A stretch of DNA of 64,000 nucleotides. Origin: Paenibacillus lemnae (GTDB lineage: Bacteria > Bacillota > Bacilli > Paenibacillales > Paenibacillaceae). The notes beneath the pieces are model-generated. The model saw nothing but the letters and a program-made list of their open reading frames with translations. It searched no databases and was not told the origin of the DNA. The position numbers and the translations under genes are program-made. Where the stretch lies: positions 310,001 through 374,000 of the forward strand of contig NZ_JABBPN010000001.1 of NCBI RefSeq assembly GCF_012933385.1, read 5' to 3'. Below, one piece after another: positions 17,669 through 27,340 of this stretch (positions within the stretch are counted from its first letter, which is position 1; each line of letters opens with the position of its first letter).

Positions 17669-18925
17669 TCACTCCTGACCCGCACCTTGCCCGGGCGGAT
17701 GTGCAATCCTGTCCATTATACCGCGTGAGCTGGGGGATTTCATGTTGGGGGACCCGGGCCTGCCGGACCAAGACCAGTAGGTGAATATCCGCAGCAGCTT
17801 CTCCAGTGGGCCGCAGCGGAATCTTTTCAGTGTCCACAGACTGAGAGCTGCCTGAAGGGCATAAATGACCAAAGTCAGCAGGACCCCAGGGAGAACTCCG
17901 AGCTTTCCGAAGAGACCAAGGCCAAACCCATAAAAGATGAAGATACATATGACGGTCTGAAGCAGATATTGAGTCAGCGACATGCGGCCGACGGCTTCAA
18001 AGGATCGGATCAGGAGTGAGCGTTTGGAAGAATATGCATACATCACAGCTAACGCATAAAGATATCCCAATGCCAGAACCTGGCCCCCTGCGCTAAACAG
18101 CATGGAACTCCAGTCATGAGCCGGACCCAGCAGAACGCCAGCCGATTTGGCTGTGAACCCGATTGGCACCATCACCAGGGCGGCGCGAAGGTACAGCCTT
18201 TTCTCCCTTCCTGGTGATTGGAATCTCCCTCGTTTGGCAGCAGCCATCCCGAACAGAAACATCGGTGCCAGCATGAAAGGAGATGCCAATACGACCACAA
18301 TCATCACCCATCCCGGAAGACCCAACGGGTCGGCATGCATACGGTGATCCATAATGTCAAGGAATGAGCCAGAACTGAAAACGTTCATCGTATCCAGTAC
18401 ATACTGCTCCATATGCCGGGTCTCCTGTGAGGATGCTGCTTCAGGTCCGTAGGTGATGGCCAGACTGAGCAGCAGGAAGAGTCCAGCCCAGATCAGCAGC
18501 GTTTTGACCCGCCGGTTCACAAACAGCAGGAGAAAGAAGCTGATACCTCCATAAAACAGCAGAATATCACCCTCCCACAGGAAGAAGGAATGCAGGAAGC
18601 CCAGTATGATCAGCAAAAGGGAGCGGCGAACCAGGGTGCGTTTGAATTTTAACCCTTTAGCAGTTAAGTGCTGCTTCATTTTGATAAGTCCATACCCGAA
18701 TATAAAAGTGAAAATAGGCATAAAGCTGCCCTCCACAAAAATCTTGAGCATATCATGGCTGATGCGGTCCAGGAATGAAGGTTCATACAAATGCAGCTCA
18801 TCTTTGCCGAATATACCGTATTGAAAAATCAGCATATTGGCCATCAGGATGCCCAGCAGGCTGAACCCCCGAATCACATCGACCACTTTCGATCTAGCTG
18901 GGGATGTTCCGTATTGCGTTGTCAT
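17669..18925 (-). CDS. DUF418 family multi-pass membrane protein
   Basis: A 418-residue protein with about ten hydrophobic helices and the DUF418 pattern: an N-terminal VVDVIRGFSLLGILMANM, a middle loop, and a C-terminal domain with AVGRMSLTQYLLQTVICIF. The family (YeiB-like) resembles membrane acyltransferase folds but has no proven activity. The ATG at 18925 has GAGGTGG eight bases upstream; an in-frame extension to 18964 lacks a site. It is divergent from the two-component system and may share an operon with the heme monooxygenase. Confidence 0.85.
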   Translation of the reverse strand: MTTQYGTSPARSKVVDVIRGFSLLGILMANMLIFQYGIFGKDELHLYEPSFLDRISHDMLKIFVEGSFMPIFTFIFGYGLIKMKQHLTAKGLKFKRTLVRRSLLLIILGFLHSFFLWEGDILLFYGGISFFLLLFVNRRVKTLLIWAGLFLLLSLAITYGPEAASSQETRHMEQYVLDTMNVFSSGSFLDIMDHRMHADPLGLPGWVMIVVVLASPFMLAPMFLFGMAAAKRGRFQSPGREKRLYLRAALVMVPIGFTAKSAGVLLGPAHDWSSMLFSAGGQVLALGYLYALAVMYAYSSKRSLLIRSFEAVGRMSLTQYLLQTVICIFIFYGFGLGLFGKLGVLPGVLLTLVIYALQAALSLWTLKRFRCGPLEKLLRIFTYWSWSGRPGSPNMKSPSSRGIMDRIAHPPGQGAGQE

Positions 18926-19081
18926 CACGTTAACCACCTCTCTAAACCCAGTATAGGAGGTCAAGTGAAAGAGAATGGAAACAGAACCTTACCATTGACT
19001 TAAGCTTGTAAAGATCAGAAAGAGCAGTTGTTTAGCTGCTGTTAAGCTGGATGTGCTAGCATAGTAACGGGTGAGGAAAAC

Positions 19082-19813
19082 ATGGAACATAACAATATCA
19101 AAATATTAATTGTAGACGACGAGCCAGCCATCATCAGCATGCTGCAGATGGTGCTGCGCAAGGAAGGCTTTGACCGCATATATACGGCAGCCAATTGCAG
19201 CGAAGCGCTGAGCGAGATGGAGAAGCGCCGCGCAGACATCGTGCTGCTGGACGTGATGCTGCCCGATGGCACGGGATTTGAGATTTGTCCGCAGCTGCGG
19301 GCTCTGGGCAGTCCGCATATTTTGTTCCTGACGGCCAAAGCATCGGATCTCGACGTATTGACCGGGTTTGCCATGGGTGGTGATGATTACATCACGAAGC
19401 CTTTTAATCCGCTGGAGATTGCAGCGCGCATTAAAGCACGCATGCGCCGCGGTGCATGGGGAGCCTCATCAGGAGCCGGCCAGCCGGAAGCCAGGCCGCA
19501 GCGGGTATGGGAATATGGGCGTTTTGCGATTGATGAGACCGCTGGAGAGCTTCGGGTGCTCGGTCAGCCTGTACCTTGTCCTGCACAGGTATTCCAGCTG
19601 CTGCTTTATTTTTGCAAGCATCCCGGCGTTGTGTTCTCCAAGTCTCAGCTGTATGAGGCAGTCTGGGGAATCGACGGCATGGGGGAAGACAATACGGTGA
19701 TGGTACATATCCGGCGGATCCGGGAGCGAATTGAGGAGAACCCGAGTGATCCGCGGCATCTGGTCACGGTGCGGGGGCTGGGTTACAAGCTGGTCAAGGA
19801 GAATATGGCATGA
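19082..19813 (+). CDS. OmpR/PhoB-family response regulator
   Basis: A 243-residue regulator: receiver domain (residues 5-120) with Asp12, Asp13, phospho-acceptor Asp57 and LTAKAS Lys, then a winged-helix DNA-binding domain (about 145-240) with VHIRRIRERIEENPSDPRHL. Its stop overlaps the kinase start by 4 bases (ATGA), showing translational coupling. The regulated genes are not evident; the MFS gene 65 bases after the kinase is the nearest candidate. Confidence 0.93.
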   Translation: MEHNNIKILIVDDEPAIISMLQMVLRKEGFDRIYTAANCSEALSEMEKRRADIVLLDVMLPDGTGFEICPQLRALGSPHILFLTAKASDLDVLTGFAMGGDDYITKPFNPLEIAARIKARMRRGAWGASSGAGQPEARPQRVWEYGRFAIDETAGELRVLGQPVPCPAQVFQLLLYFCKHPGVVFSKSQLYEAVWGIDGMGEDNTVMVHIRRIRERIEENPSDPRHLVTVRGLGYKLVKENMA

Positions 19814-21576
19814 AGCTCCGCAGAAGATTAGCCTTCCATTTTACCTACCAGCTGATCGCATTCTCTCTATTTATATTTATTTTCCTCATTGGACTGCTGT
19901 TTGTGTTGATCAAGCATCTGGCGAACGAGGAAATGCAGCAAAATCTTCATGCAGGGGTGCTGGAAAGCATCACCACGGAAACCGTAACCGATCAGGGCGA
20001 AGTACAGCTGGGAGAGCACTGGAAGCAGCTGCTGGCGGAGCAGGAGATGTGGCTTCAGGTGGTGGACATGAGCGGCCAGGTGATCTTCAGCTCCAACACA
20101 CCGGAAGATGTGCCTGACTCCTATTCTGTCAGCAGTTTGATGGAGATTAAGGAAGAGGGACGGCTTGGGCAATATACGATGGACTCTCAGATGGATCTGA
20201 TCTACGAGGATCCGCTGCTGTATTTGCTGGGACGCGTAGATGAGAGCTCTGACCGGCTGCGGTCATGGTTCAGTACGTATGAGCAGGCTGGCCTGCCGAA
20301 TCCGGAGCAGCTGAAATCCTTTGAAGACGATATTAATCAAGCCGGCGGCTATCTGCATGTTATTAATGAAGAAGGCTCGATTCTGAAGACGGTAGGGAAA
20401 TCTCCAGACGGCAAAAAAGCCTACCATCCGCTGGAGCTTATGACCATGCAGGAGCAGCCGGGAACGTATTCAACCCATGTTAACGTGTACCGTGATAAGG
20501 ATAGCGGCAATACCTGGGTGTATCACACGCCGCAGAGTCAGGTCATCGAGAAGCAGCCGATCATGAATCAGCTGCTTCAGGTGGTGCTGTGGGTGGGAGC
20601 GGCTGTACTGGCACTCGCTGTAGGCATGTCCATCTGGCACGGGTATCGCTACAGCCGTCCGCTGCTGTTGTTTACAGGCTGGTTTGAACGGATGCGCAGC
20701 GGATCTTATGAAGAGGTGCTGACCCCCAAGGACCGTAAGAAGCTGTTTCGTAAGAATGGGAAGCTCCGCACGAGGTACCGGCTCTACAAAGAAGTCATTC
20801 ACTCCTTCTATGATATGGCCGAGCAGCTGGCTGCGACAGAGCAGGAGCGCAAACGGCTGGAGCGCAGCCGGGAGGATTGGATGTCGGGGATTTCCCATGA
20901 TCTTCGCACACCGCTGTCCTCCATTCAGGGGTATGGGTATATGCTGGAGAGCGCGCCGGAGGATTGGAGTGCGGCTGAGCTGCGTGAAATGGGCCATGTG
21001 ATCCGTGAAAAGGGAGATTATATGCTGGAGCTGATTAACGATTTCTCGCTGGTGTTTCAGCTGAAGAATGCGGCCCGGCCGCAGGAGATGCAGCTGGTGG
21101 ATCTGAATGAACTCGTACGCCGCTGTGTTTTGAAATATGTGAATGATGCTACCTTGGGTGAGATTTCCTTTCAATATGAAGGCGGAGAGCATCCTGTTAT
21201 GACCGCTGCCAGTGCCAAATGGCTGAACCGGCTGATGGATAACCTCATATCCAATGCCGTCAAGCACAATCCGCCGGGGATTACGGTCACCGTGGCTGTG
21301 AAGTCTTCTGCTGATAGCGTCAGCATCCTCGTTAAGGACGACGGGGTCGGGATGGATGAAGAAACACAGCGGAACCTGTTTGAGCGCTATTACCGGGGCA
21401 CGAACACCGAGGAGAGTATGGACGGTTCAGGTCTTGGCATGAGTATTGCCAAAGCCATCGTAGATGCACATCGGGGACAGGTAGAGATACAGTCATCACC
21501 TGGCCGGGGCACGTCGATTGAGGTGCGGCTTCCGAGAACGGAGACGTCAGAGTCAGAGGGTAAGAAAAAGTTGTAG
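19810..21576 (+). CDS. sensor histidine kinase, partner of the upstream regulator
   Basis: A 588-residue membrane kinase. Hydrophobic segment one (about 15-37) and segment two (about 255-275) flank a roughly 215-residue outside sensor domain with no recognised fold. HisKA follows with SGISHDLRTPLSS, phospho-acceptor His363, then the HATPase region: N-box LMDNLISNAVKHN, G1 KDDGVGMD, G2 GSGLGMSIAKAIV. All catalytic motifs are intact. The signal is unknown. Confidence 0.92.
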   Translation: MKLRRRLAFHFTYQLIAFSLFIFIFLIGLLFVLIKHLANEEMQQNLHAGVLESITTETVTDQGEVQLGEHWKQLLAEQEMWLQVVDMSGQVIFSSNTPEDVPDSYSVSSLMEIKEEGRLGQYTMDSQMDLIYEDPLLYLLGRVDESSDRLRSWFSTYEQAGLPNPEQLKSFEDDINQAGGYLHVINEEGSILKTVGKSPDGKKAYHPLELMTMQEQPGTYSTHVNVYRDKDSGNTWVYHTPQSQVIEKQPIMNQLLQVVLWVGAAVLALAVGMSIWHGYRYSRPLLLFTGWFERMRSGSYEEVLTPKDRKKLFRKNGKLRTRYRLYKEVIHSFYDMAEQLAATEQERKRLERSREDWMSGISHDLRTPLSSIQGYGYMLESAPEDWSAAELREMGHVIREKGDYMLELINDFSLVFQLKNAARPQEMQLVDLNELVRRCVLKYVNDATLGEISFQYEGGEHPVMTAASAKWLNRLMDNLISNAVKHNPPGITVTVAVKSSADSVSILVKDDGVGMDEETQRNLFERYYRGTNTEESMDGSGLGMSIAKAIVDAHRGQVEIQSSPGRGTSIEVRLPRTETSESEGKKKL

Positions 21577-21641
21577 TCATATCCACCCAAAACAGGATAT
21601 AATGCCCTTTGTTCTTATTTTGACACAGGAGTGGGCGGTAC

Positions 21642-22865
21642 ATGGGGTTTACACAAGCTAAAAAATTAACGGGAAATGCGCGGGGCTGTCTCATATATGA
21701 GCCGCTGTTCCTGATTCCTTACAGCATGTTCAGCACGTATTCATCCATTTATATGTATCAGCTCGGTGTAACGGAGACGGGGATTGGGCTGATTACCTCC
21801 ATCGGATTGATGGTCCAGGTGCTGTCTTCATTTCTAAGCGGATACTTGACGGACCGGATGGGCCGAAAAAGAGCGCTGCTGTATTTTGATATCCTCAGCT
21901 GGACGGTGGCGACGCTGCTCTGGGCCGTGTCCCAGAACTTCTGGTTTTTCGTAGTGGCCGCGATTGTCAACGGGTTTCAAAAAGTGCCGAATACGGCTTT
22001 TTACTGTCTGCTGGTTGAGGATACGGAGCCGAAGGAACGTGCTTATGTGTTCACATTGCTGCAGCTGATTGCCGTTGTCGGCGGACTGTTTGCGCCGCTG
22101 GGGGGACTGCTGGTGTATTATTTTTCACTCGTACCGGCCGTGCGGATTATGTTTGTTCTGGCTTGTATATTGATGACGATCCAGTTTTACGGCAGGCACT
22201 TTGCCACTCGTGAAACGGACATTGGTTATCGAAAAATGGAAGAATCGAAATCCATGAGCGTGGCTGAAGGCATGAAAGACTATATCAGTGTCATGAAGGA
22301 CATGCTGGGCAATCCGGCGCTGCTGATGATTTTTGGCGTGTACATTCTGTTTCATTTTCAGACAACGGTGAAGACGACGTATGTGTCGATTTTTATGGTG
22401 GAGTATTTGCAGCTGGACAGCGGACTGATCTCGGTATTTCCCGCATTCTCGTCCATCATTATGCTGGTATTTATGAAATGGCTGATGCCCCGGATTCAAG
22501 AACATCAGATTCAGCGCACGATGATCTGGGGATTTATCATCTCGGTGATCTCGAATGTCGTGCTGATTCTGGCTCCAGAAGGCGATCTGCTGCTGCTCAG
22601 CCTGAGTACTGTTATTGCTGCGGTGGGTACGATGATGACCTATCCATACTTAGAGACGGCGGTCGCCAACGCGATTGATGATGAGAACCGTGCAAAAGTG
22701 TTTGCGCTGTTATCCGTGCTGATCCTGCTCTTTATCTCTCCGTCCGGTGTGATTGGCGGGTGGACGTATGGCATCGATCCGCGTCTTCCGTTCCTGCTGG
22801 TTGGCGGCGCGTGTGCTGTCAGCATTCCCCTGATGGCGGCTTATGGACGAAGAAGCGTGCAGTAG
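21642..22865 (+). CDS. MFS transporter
   Basis: A 407-residue major facilitator protein with about 12 membrane helices and the loop 2-3 signature GYLTDRMGRKRALL. AGGAG lies about 11 bases before the ATG. It lies 65 bases downstream of the histidine kinase gene on the same strand and may be its output. The substrate is unknown; the sequence looks like a drug/solute exporter type rather than a sugar porter. Confidence 0.85.
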   Translation: MGFTQAKKLTGNARGCLIYEPLFLIPYSMFSTYSSIYMYQLGVTETGIGLITSIGLMVQVLSSFLSGYLTDRMGRKRALLYFDILSWTVATLLWAVSQNFWFFVVAAIVNGFQKVPNTAFYCLLVEDTEPKERAYVFTLLQLIAVVGGLFAPLGGLLVYYFSLVPAVRIMFVLACILMTIQFYGRHFATRETDIGYRKMEESKSMSVAEGMKDYISVMKDMLGNPALLMIFGVYILFHFQTTVKTTYVSIFMVEYLQLDSGLISVFPAFSSIIMLVFMKWLMPRIQEHQIQRTMIWGFIISVISNVVLILAPEGDLLLLSLSTVIAAVGTMMTYPYLETAVANAIDDENRAKVFALLSVLILLFISPSGVIGGWTYGIDPRLPFLLVGGACAVSIPLMAAYGRRSVQ

Positions 22866-22914
22866 GTGAGCGTGGTGGAGCGGGTGCGTTTTAGATGTAC
22901 TTTTTACCACAATC

Positions 22915-22942
22915 TTGACTTGGCGGGCAAAAGGACTATAAT
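22915..22942 (+). promoter_or_regulatory. promoter of the riboswitch leader
   Basis: TTGACT (22915-22920) and TATAAT (22937-22942), 16-base spacer, just upstream of the purine aptamer. Confidence 0.75.
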
Positions 22943-22956
22943 TCATACAACATTGA

Positions 22957-23029
22957 TTTTATGTATATGCCCGGGAATATGGCCCGGGCGTCTCTACCGG
23001 GTTACCTTAAATGACCTGACTACATGAAA
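22957..23029 (+). promoter_or_regulatory. purine riboswitch aptamer, guanine type
   Basis: The three-way junction can be drawn fully. P1 is 22957-22965 with 23021-23029 (9 bp, one G-U). P2 is GCCCGGG/CCCGGGC (22969-22975, 22983-22989) with loop AATATGG. P3 is CGGGTTA/TGACCTG (22998-23004, 23012-23018) with loop CCTTAAA. The junction GTCTCTACC (22990-22998) matches the family core. The specificity base equivalent to xpt C74 is C at 23020, which predicts guanine/hypoxanthine rather than adenine binding. It sits in the leader of adenine deaminase. Confidence 0.9.
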
Positions 23030-23117
23030 GAGAAGAGAAGGTTGTATGGCGAAGTACGTCTTTCGTGGACGGTTGGTTTTTTCATCCTCTTTTCTCCTTT
23101 TATGGTAGGTTAGGTCA

Positions 23118-23146
23118 CCGGGCAGAGCGCTGTCCGGTTTTTTTTT
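23118..23146 (+). terminator. riboswitch expression-platform terminator
   Basis: CCGGGCAG (23118-23125) pairs with CTGTCCGG (23130-23137) and is followed by nine Ts. Just before it, GTAGGTTAGGTCA (23105-23117) is largely complementary to TGACCTGACTAC (23012-23023) in the aptamer, giving a possible switch between aptamer and alternative pairing. Direction of control cannot be settled by eye. Confidence 0.75.
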
Positions 23147-23228
23147 GCGTCCAATTAGGGTTAGAGAGACCTGGAACGGGCATACAATGCGTTAATATTC
23201 AATAGATGACAAAGGGAGAGTGCCAATC

Positions 23229-25043
23229 ATGAAGAAAGCAAACAGACAACCACGTTACGAGGTCAGCCGGCATTTGGCGCAGGTGGCTTTGGGGCAGGCT
23301 CCCGCCGATCTGGTCATCAAGAACGGTATACTCGTCAACGTCTTTACCGGGGAACTGCAGGGGCATATCGATGTGGCTGTAGCTAAAGGAAGAATTGCTT
23401 ATATCGGCCAGGCCGATCATACGATAGGGCAAAGTACGCAGGTGATCGAGGCAGAGGGGCGTTATATCACGCCGGGTCTGCTGGACGGCCACATGCACGT
23501 AGAGAGCACGATGCTGACCGTGACGGAATTCGCCAAGGCGGCAATGGTAAAAGGTACAACTGCGGTATTCATGGACCCGCATGAGATTGCAAATGTATTC
23601 GGTTCGGACGGGGTGCGCTGGATGCATGAAGAAGGGCAGCAGCTGCCGCTGAAGGTGTTCACGACCTTTCCTTCTTGTGTACCGGCAACGCAGGATCTGG
23701 AGGATGCAGGCGCTGCGCTTGGCGTAGAGGATATCGCTGCAGGTCTGACGTGGGAAAACGTAGCTGGTCTGGGCGAAGTCATGAACTTCCCCGGCGTGGT
23801 GCATGGAGATCCCGTGATGTGCGGAGAGATCGAAGCTACGTTAAAAGCGGGCAAGACCGTGACCGGTCATTTTCCGTCGGACGATGACCGGGAACTGCAG
23901 GCTTATCTGGCTTCGGGTGTCAGCTCCTGCCATGAGACCGTCACCCGGGAGCAGGCGCTGCAGAAGGTCCGGCTCGGCATGCACCTCATGATCCGTGAAG
24001 GCTCCGCCTGGCATGATGTGAAGGAAGTCATCAAGGTCGTGACCGAGGATAAGGTGCGCACGGACAACATCTCGCTCGTCACAGATGATGTGTACCCCAT
24101 GACACTGCTGGAGCTGGGGCATCTCAATCATGTCGTCCGCCGGGCGATTGAAGAAGGTGTAGATCCCGTGACGGCCATTCAGATGGGCACGATCAATGTG
24201 GCCCGCTACTTCGGCATGGAGCAGGAGCTTGGCAGCATTGCGCCAGGCAAGACAGCGGATCTGCTGTTGATCAGCGATCTGCAGAAGATGGAGCCATCGG
24301 TGGTCATTGCTGACGGCAGCGTGGTTGCCGAGAACGGTGAGCTTGTCGCCGAATTCCCGGTATATGCCTATCCGGAGCAGGCGCGCAGCTCGGTGAAGCT
24401 GCAGCGTCCGCTTGTGGCAGACGATTTCCTGCTGCGCAGCAAAACTGGCGGTGAGGAAGCTCACGTTAACGTGGTGCGTGTCATCGAGAACAGCGCCCGC
24501 ACCGCGAAGATGACAGCGGTGCTGCCGGTGTCCGGCGGCATCATTCAGCCGGATTCTTCGCAGGACATTGTTCGTATCGCCTGCATCGAGCGCCATAAGG
24601 GCACAGGGCAGATTTCGCTGGGCTTCGCCAGCGGCTTCCGGCTGGAGCATGGAGCGGTCGCTTCTACAGTGGCCCATGACAGCCATAACCTGCTGGTTAT
24701 GGGGACCAATCCGGAGGATATGGCCCTGGCAGGGAATGAGCTGGCGGCCTGCGGCGGCGGCATGATCGTAGTTCGGAATGGCCAGGTGCTGGCCAAGGTT
24801 GAAATGCCGATCGCCGGCCTGATGGCCGACCGTCCGCTGAACGTCGTCGCCCATGAGGTCAGCGCGCTGGAGGCAGCGTGGAAGGAGATCGGCTGCAGCC
24901 TGAATGCGCCGTTCATGACTTTCTCCCTCATAGCGCTGCCGGTTATCCCGGAGATCCGGATTACGAACCGCGGCCTCGCCGATGTGACGGAATTCAAGCT
25001 GATCGAAACTGAGATCGTGCCAGCTCCTGGCGAGCCGGTGTAA
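23229..25043 (+). CDS. ade: adenine deaminase
   Basis: Converts adenine to hypoxanthine and ammonia in purine salvage. The 604-residue length and two-part architecture (amidohydrolase barrel plus C-terminal adenine deaminase domain) match the bacterial Ade family. Visible metal ligands and motifs: GLLDGHMHVESTM, FMDPHEIANVFG, GHFPSDDD, SLVTDDVYP and the late TVAHDSHNLLVMGT. The ATG at 23229 is preferred over a GTG at 23220, which sits directly on the GGGAGA ribosome site. The purine riboswitch leader upstream indicates control by a purine base. Confidence 0.93.
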   Translation: MKKANRQPRYEVSRHLAQVALGQAPADLVIKNGILVNVFTGELQGHIDVAVAKGRIAYIGQADHTIGQSTQVIEAEGRYITPGLLDGHMHVESTMLTVTEFAKAAMVKGTTAVFMDPHEIANVFGSDGVRWMHEEGQQLPLKVFTTFPSCVPATQDLEDAGAALGVEDIAAGLTWENVAGLGEVMNFPGVVHGDPVMCGEIEATLKAGKTVTGHFPSDDDRELQAYLASGVSSCHETVTREQALQKVRLGMHLMIREGSAWHDVKEVIKVVTEDKVRTDNISLVTDDVYPMTLLELGHLNHVVRRAIEEGVDPVTAIQMGTINVARYFGMEQELGSIAPGKTADLLLISDLQKMEPSVVIADGSVVAENGELVAEFPVYAYPEQARSSVKLQRPLVADDFLLRSKTGGEEAHVNVVRVIENSARTAKMTAVLPVSGGIIQPDSSQDIVRIACIERHKGTGQISLGFASGFRLEHGAVASTVAHDSHNLLVMGTNPEDMALAGNELAACGGGMIVVRNGQVLAKVEMPIAGLMADRPLNVVAHEVSALEAAWKEIGCSLNAPFMTFSLIALPVIPEIRITNRGLADVTEFKLIETEIVPAPGEPV

Positions 25044-25059
25044 AATAGAGCATGGCAGC

Positions 25060-25086
25060 AGCCCGCACGCAGTGCGGGCTGTTTTT
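25060..25086 (+). terminator. terminator after adenine deaminase
   Basis: AGCCCGCAC / GTGCGGGCT (25060-25068, 25072-25080), perfect 9-bp stem, 3-base loop, then GTTTTT. Confidence 0.85.
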
Positions 25087-25199
25087 GCTGTGAGGGTGTG
25101 TGGGGTGCCGCCACACGAGCTGCCTCGAAAGAAGTTTTTTTGTGTAATAATGAACTTTTATAACATCCAACGCCTCTTATCTGTGAAAGGGGGGAAGAC

Positions 25200-25763
25200 A
25201 TGAACCCGAGACTTCTAGTCAAGCAAGCCAAGAAAGGCAGCAAAGAAGCTCTGCTGCAGCTCATTCTGGCCGATCAGGACGCCTATTATCGTCTTGCATA
25301 TACGTACATGGGGAACGAGCATGATGCCATGGATGCTATGGAGGATATGATCGTGACCCTGTATGAAAAGATTGATCAGTTAAAAAAGAGCGAGGCCTTC
25401 TACAGCTGGAGCAAGACCATTTTGGTCAACCGGTGTAAAACACTGCTGCGCAAGCGGGGGCGATTCCTTCTACTGGAAGAGGAACAGGAAGCAGCCACGG
25501 CTGCTCTCACCGAAGAGCACCCCTACCTTCATATCGAATCAGAGATGGACATGCAGGAGCTGCTATCTCATCTGAACACCCTTCAGCGGGAAGCGATCGA
25601 GCTTCGATATGTTCATGACCTTCCATACCAGACCATAGCAGACATGACAGGTGCGCCGCTCGGTACGATTAAATCAAGGGTCTCGCAAGGGATCCGAAAA
25701 CTGAAAGCCGTGATCGGAGGTGATCGTTATGACAACGATACAGGAGAAACTGCGGAAGCATAA
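25200..25763 (+). CDS. ECF-type RNA polymerase sigma factor
   Basis: A 187-residue sigma-70 family member with only regions 2 and 4. Region 2 (about 22-90) includes DAYYRLAYTYMGNEHDAMDAMEDM; region 4 (about 118-180) has LNTLQREAIELRYVHDLPYQ and the helix-turn-helix GTIKSRVSQGIRKLK. GAAAGGGGGGAAGAC precedes the ATG. The next gene overlaps its end by 35 bases and has the form of a membrane anti-sigma factor, so the pair probably answers an envelope signal. Confidence 0.9.
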   Translation: MNPRLLVKQAKKGSKEALLQLILADQDAYYRLAYTYMGNEHDAMDAMEDMIVTLYEKIDQLKKSEAFYSWSKTILVNRCKTLLRKRGRFLLLEEEQEAATAALTEEHPYLHIESEMDMQELLSHLNTLQREAIELRYVHDLPYQTIADMTGAPLGTIKSRVSQGIRKLKAVIGGDRYDNDTGETAEA

Positions 25764-27051
25764 AGAGAGCTTATCCAATTCAGTACAAGCGCCGCCAGAA
25801 CTTGAAGGAAGACTGCGATCTGCACTCGAGAAAGTCCCCACAGTCCGAAAAAAGAAGCATAGAATTAAGGCGTGGGCTGTATCTGCCGCCGCAGTGCTGA
25901 TATTGATGGTGGGCATGTATCAGTATCCGGCCTTTGCATATTATGGAAGCAAGCTGCTTGGTACAGGTGAGCTGTACTCGCTTAATTTTTCGGAGCTTAC
26001 GGAGCAGGGTTACGGACAACCGGTAGACAAAAGCAAAACACTCCCTGACGGTACCGTCATTACAATTACGGGTGTCATTGCGGATGATAATGGATTGCTC
26101 ATGTATTACTCGATTCAGCGGCCGGAAGGTTCTGTTTTTGATGACAATCGAATACTTCGTTATCACGTAGATAATATACAAGGCTTTTTGACGGACTCTA
26201 GTTCAAAGAGTGGATCTGGTAATCTCAGTGAGGACGAGACTCTTTTTGAAGCTGTTGCAAAATTCGAGCCTGTGAGTCCCTTTTCTAGGACACTAACGGC
26301 TACGTTCAGCGAATGGCTGGGTGAAGGGGAACTTGCATCTTACCCGATATCCTTCAAGTATGAAGCCAATAAAGCGATGAAAAGTATCATAAAACAGGAT
26401 ATTTCACAGGCTGTACGTATGGATGAGGGGAGTATTCACTTTGATTCCATTACCGCTTCTCCAACCGCTACCATCGTAAAAGGTCACTTTGAAATGCCTG
26501 ATGATGAATATCCTAGGCATTTTGGCTCCACGAAGCTTTTGGTAAATGGTATTGAAGTGAAATCCTGGGGGGGAGGGTCAGATCGCTATATAGAAGAGGG
26601 GGTTCTGGGATTTATACTGGAATTCGACGTGCTTCCGACTGATCAACTTGAAAGCATTGAGCTTCTATATGAAAGAGGTGAGGGTTTTCAAAAAGTGGAT
26701 GCTCCCGTCCCGCTGGACTCACCTTCAGACCGCTCCATTAAGGTGGGGAACGAGAAGCTGTGGATCAGAAGCGTGACCAAAACGGCTGCCGGTTATGATG
26801 TGGTCATTGCAAGAAAGCAATTTACGATACTGGACAGCGATCAAGTATTTGTCAGGGCTGGAGGTAAGCAGGTTCCGGTAGCGTCCGTGTCGGGGTCACG
26901 CCCATGGGACCTGAACAATGGAAATATTTTATGGGAGAACACCTACTCTTTCAACACCACAGACAAACCGGAGTCCCTACTTCTGGACGGGTTTTATTAT
27001 CTCAAGACCTACAATGAGACGGTAACAATACCGTTAGATAACAAGAAATAA
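25729..27051 (+). CDS. DUF4179 protein, probable membrane anti-sigma factor
   Basis: A 440-residue protein: a cytoplasmic N-terminal part (about 1-45), one membrane helix (about 47-65, AWAVSAAAVLILMVGMY), then a large outside domain beginning with the DUF4179 pattern (GQPVDKSKTLPDGTVITITGVIADDNGL). The ATG at 25729 has GGAGGTGAT at good spacing and overlaps the sigma gene by 35 bases. This gene order and topology is typical of sigma/anti-sigma pairs in Bacillales. The N-terminal part lacks a recognisable ZAS zinc motif, so anti-sigma action is inferred from position. Confidence 0.8.
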   Translation: MTTIQEKLRKHKESLSNSVQAPPELEGRLRSALEKVPTVRKKKHRIKAWAVSAAAVLILMVGMYQYPAFAYYGSKLLGTGELYSLNFSELTEQGYGQPVDKSKTLPDGTVITITGVIADDNGLLMYYSIQRPEGSVFDDNRILRYHVDNIQGFLTDSSSKSGSGNLSEDETLFEAVAKFEPVSPFSRTLTATFSEWLGEGELASYPISFKYEANKAMKSIIKQDISQAVRMDEGSIHFDSITASPTATIVKGHFEMPDDEYPRHFGSTKLLVNGIEVKSWGGGSDRYIEEGVLGFILEFDVLPTDQLESIELLYERGEGFQKVDAPVPLDSPSDRSIKVGNEKLWIRSVTKTAAGYDVVIARKQFTILDSDQVFVRAGGKQVPVASVSGSRPWDLNNGNILWENTYSFNTTDKPESLLLDGFYYLKTYNETVTIPLDNKK

Positions 27052-27074
27052 GATAACTTCAAACTCACAAGGAG

Positions 27075-27096
27075 CCGCGGGAAACCGCGGTTTTTT
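27075..27096 (+). terminator. terminator after the sigma/anti-sigma pair
   Basis: CCGCGG-GAAA-CCGCGG (27075-27090) followed by six Ts. Confidence 0.85.
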
Positions 27097-27340
27097 GGAG
27101 TTCGATAGCCTCGGCGGTGCTTATTGTTATAGACAGGTTTATCAAGCCAGTGAATATAGTATCTATTCATTTATTTCTGGAAGCAGCTCCTGTAAAAACC
27201 ATCTGGACACCAGTACCAAAAGGTCAACACTCCCCCAGCGCGAATGCACCTAGTGTCAGCGTATCATTGCATGTGACTGACTGCCGTCATGTGAGGCCGA
27301 ACGCTGCGCGATAGGAACTTCGCGCGCGGTGTGGAAACTG

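Noticed and set aside
27117-27314. 65-codon plus-strand frame in the gap before fumC
   Set aside because: No ribosome site and no recognisable protein features.
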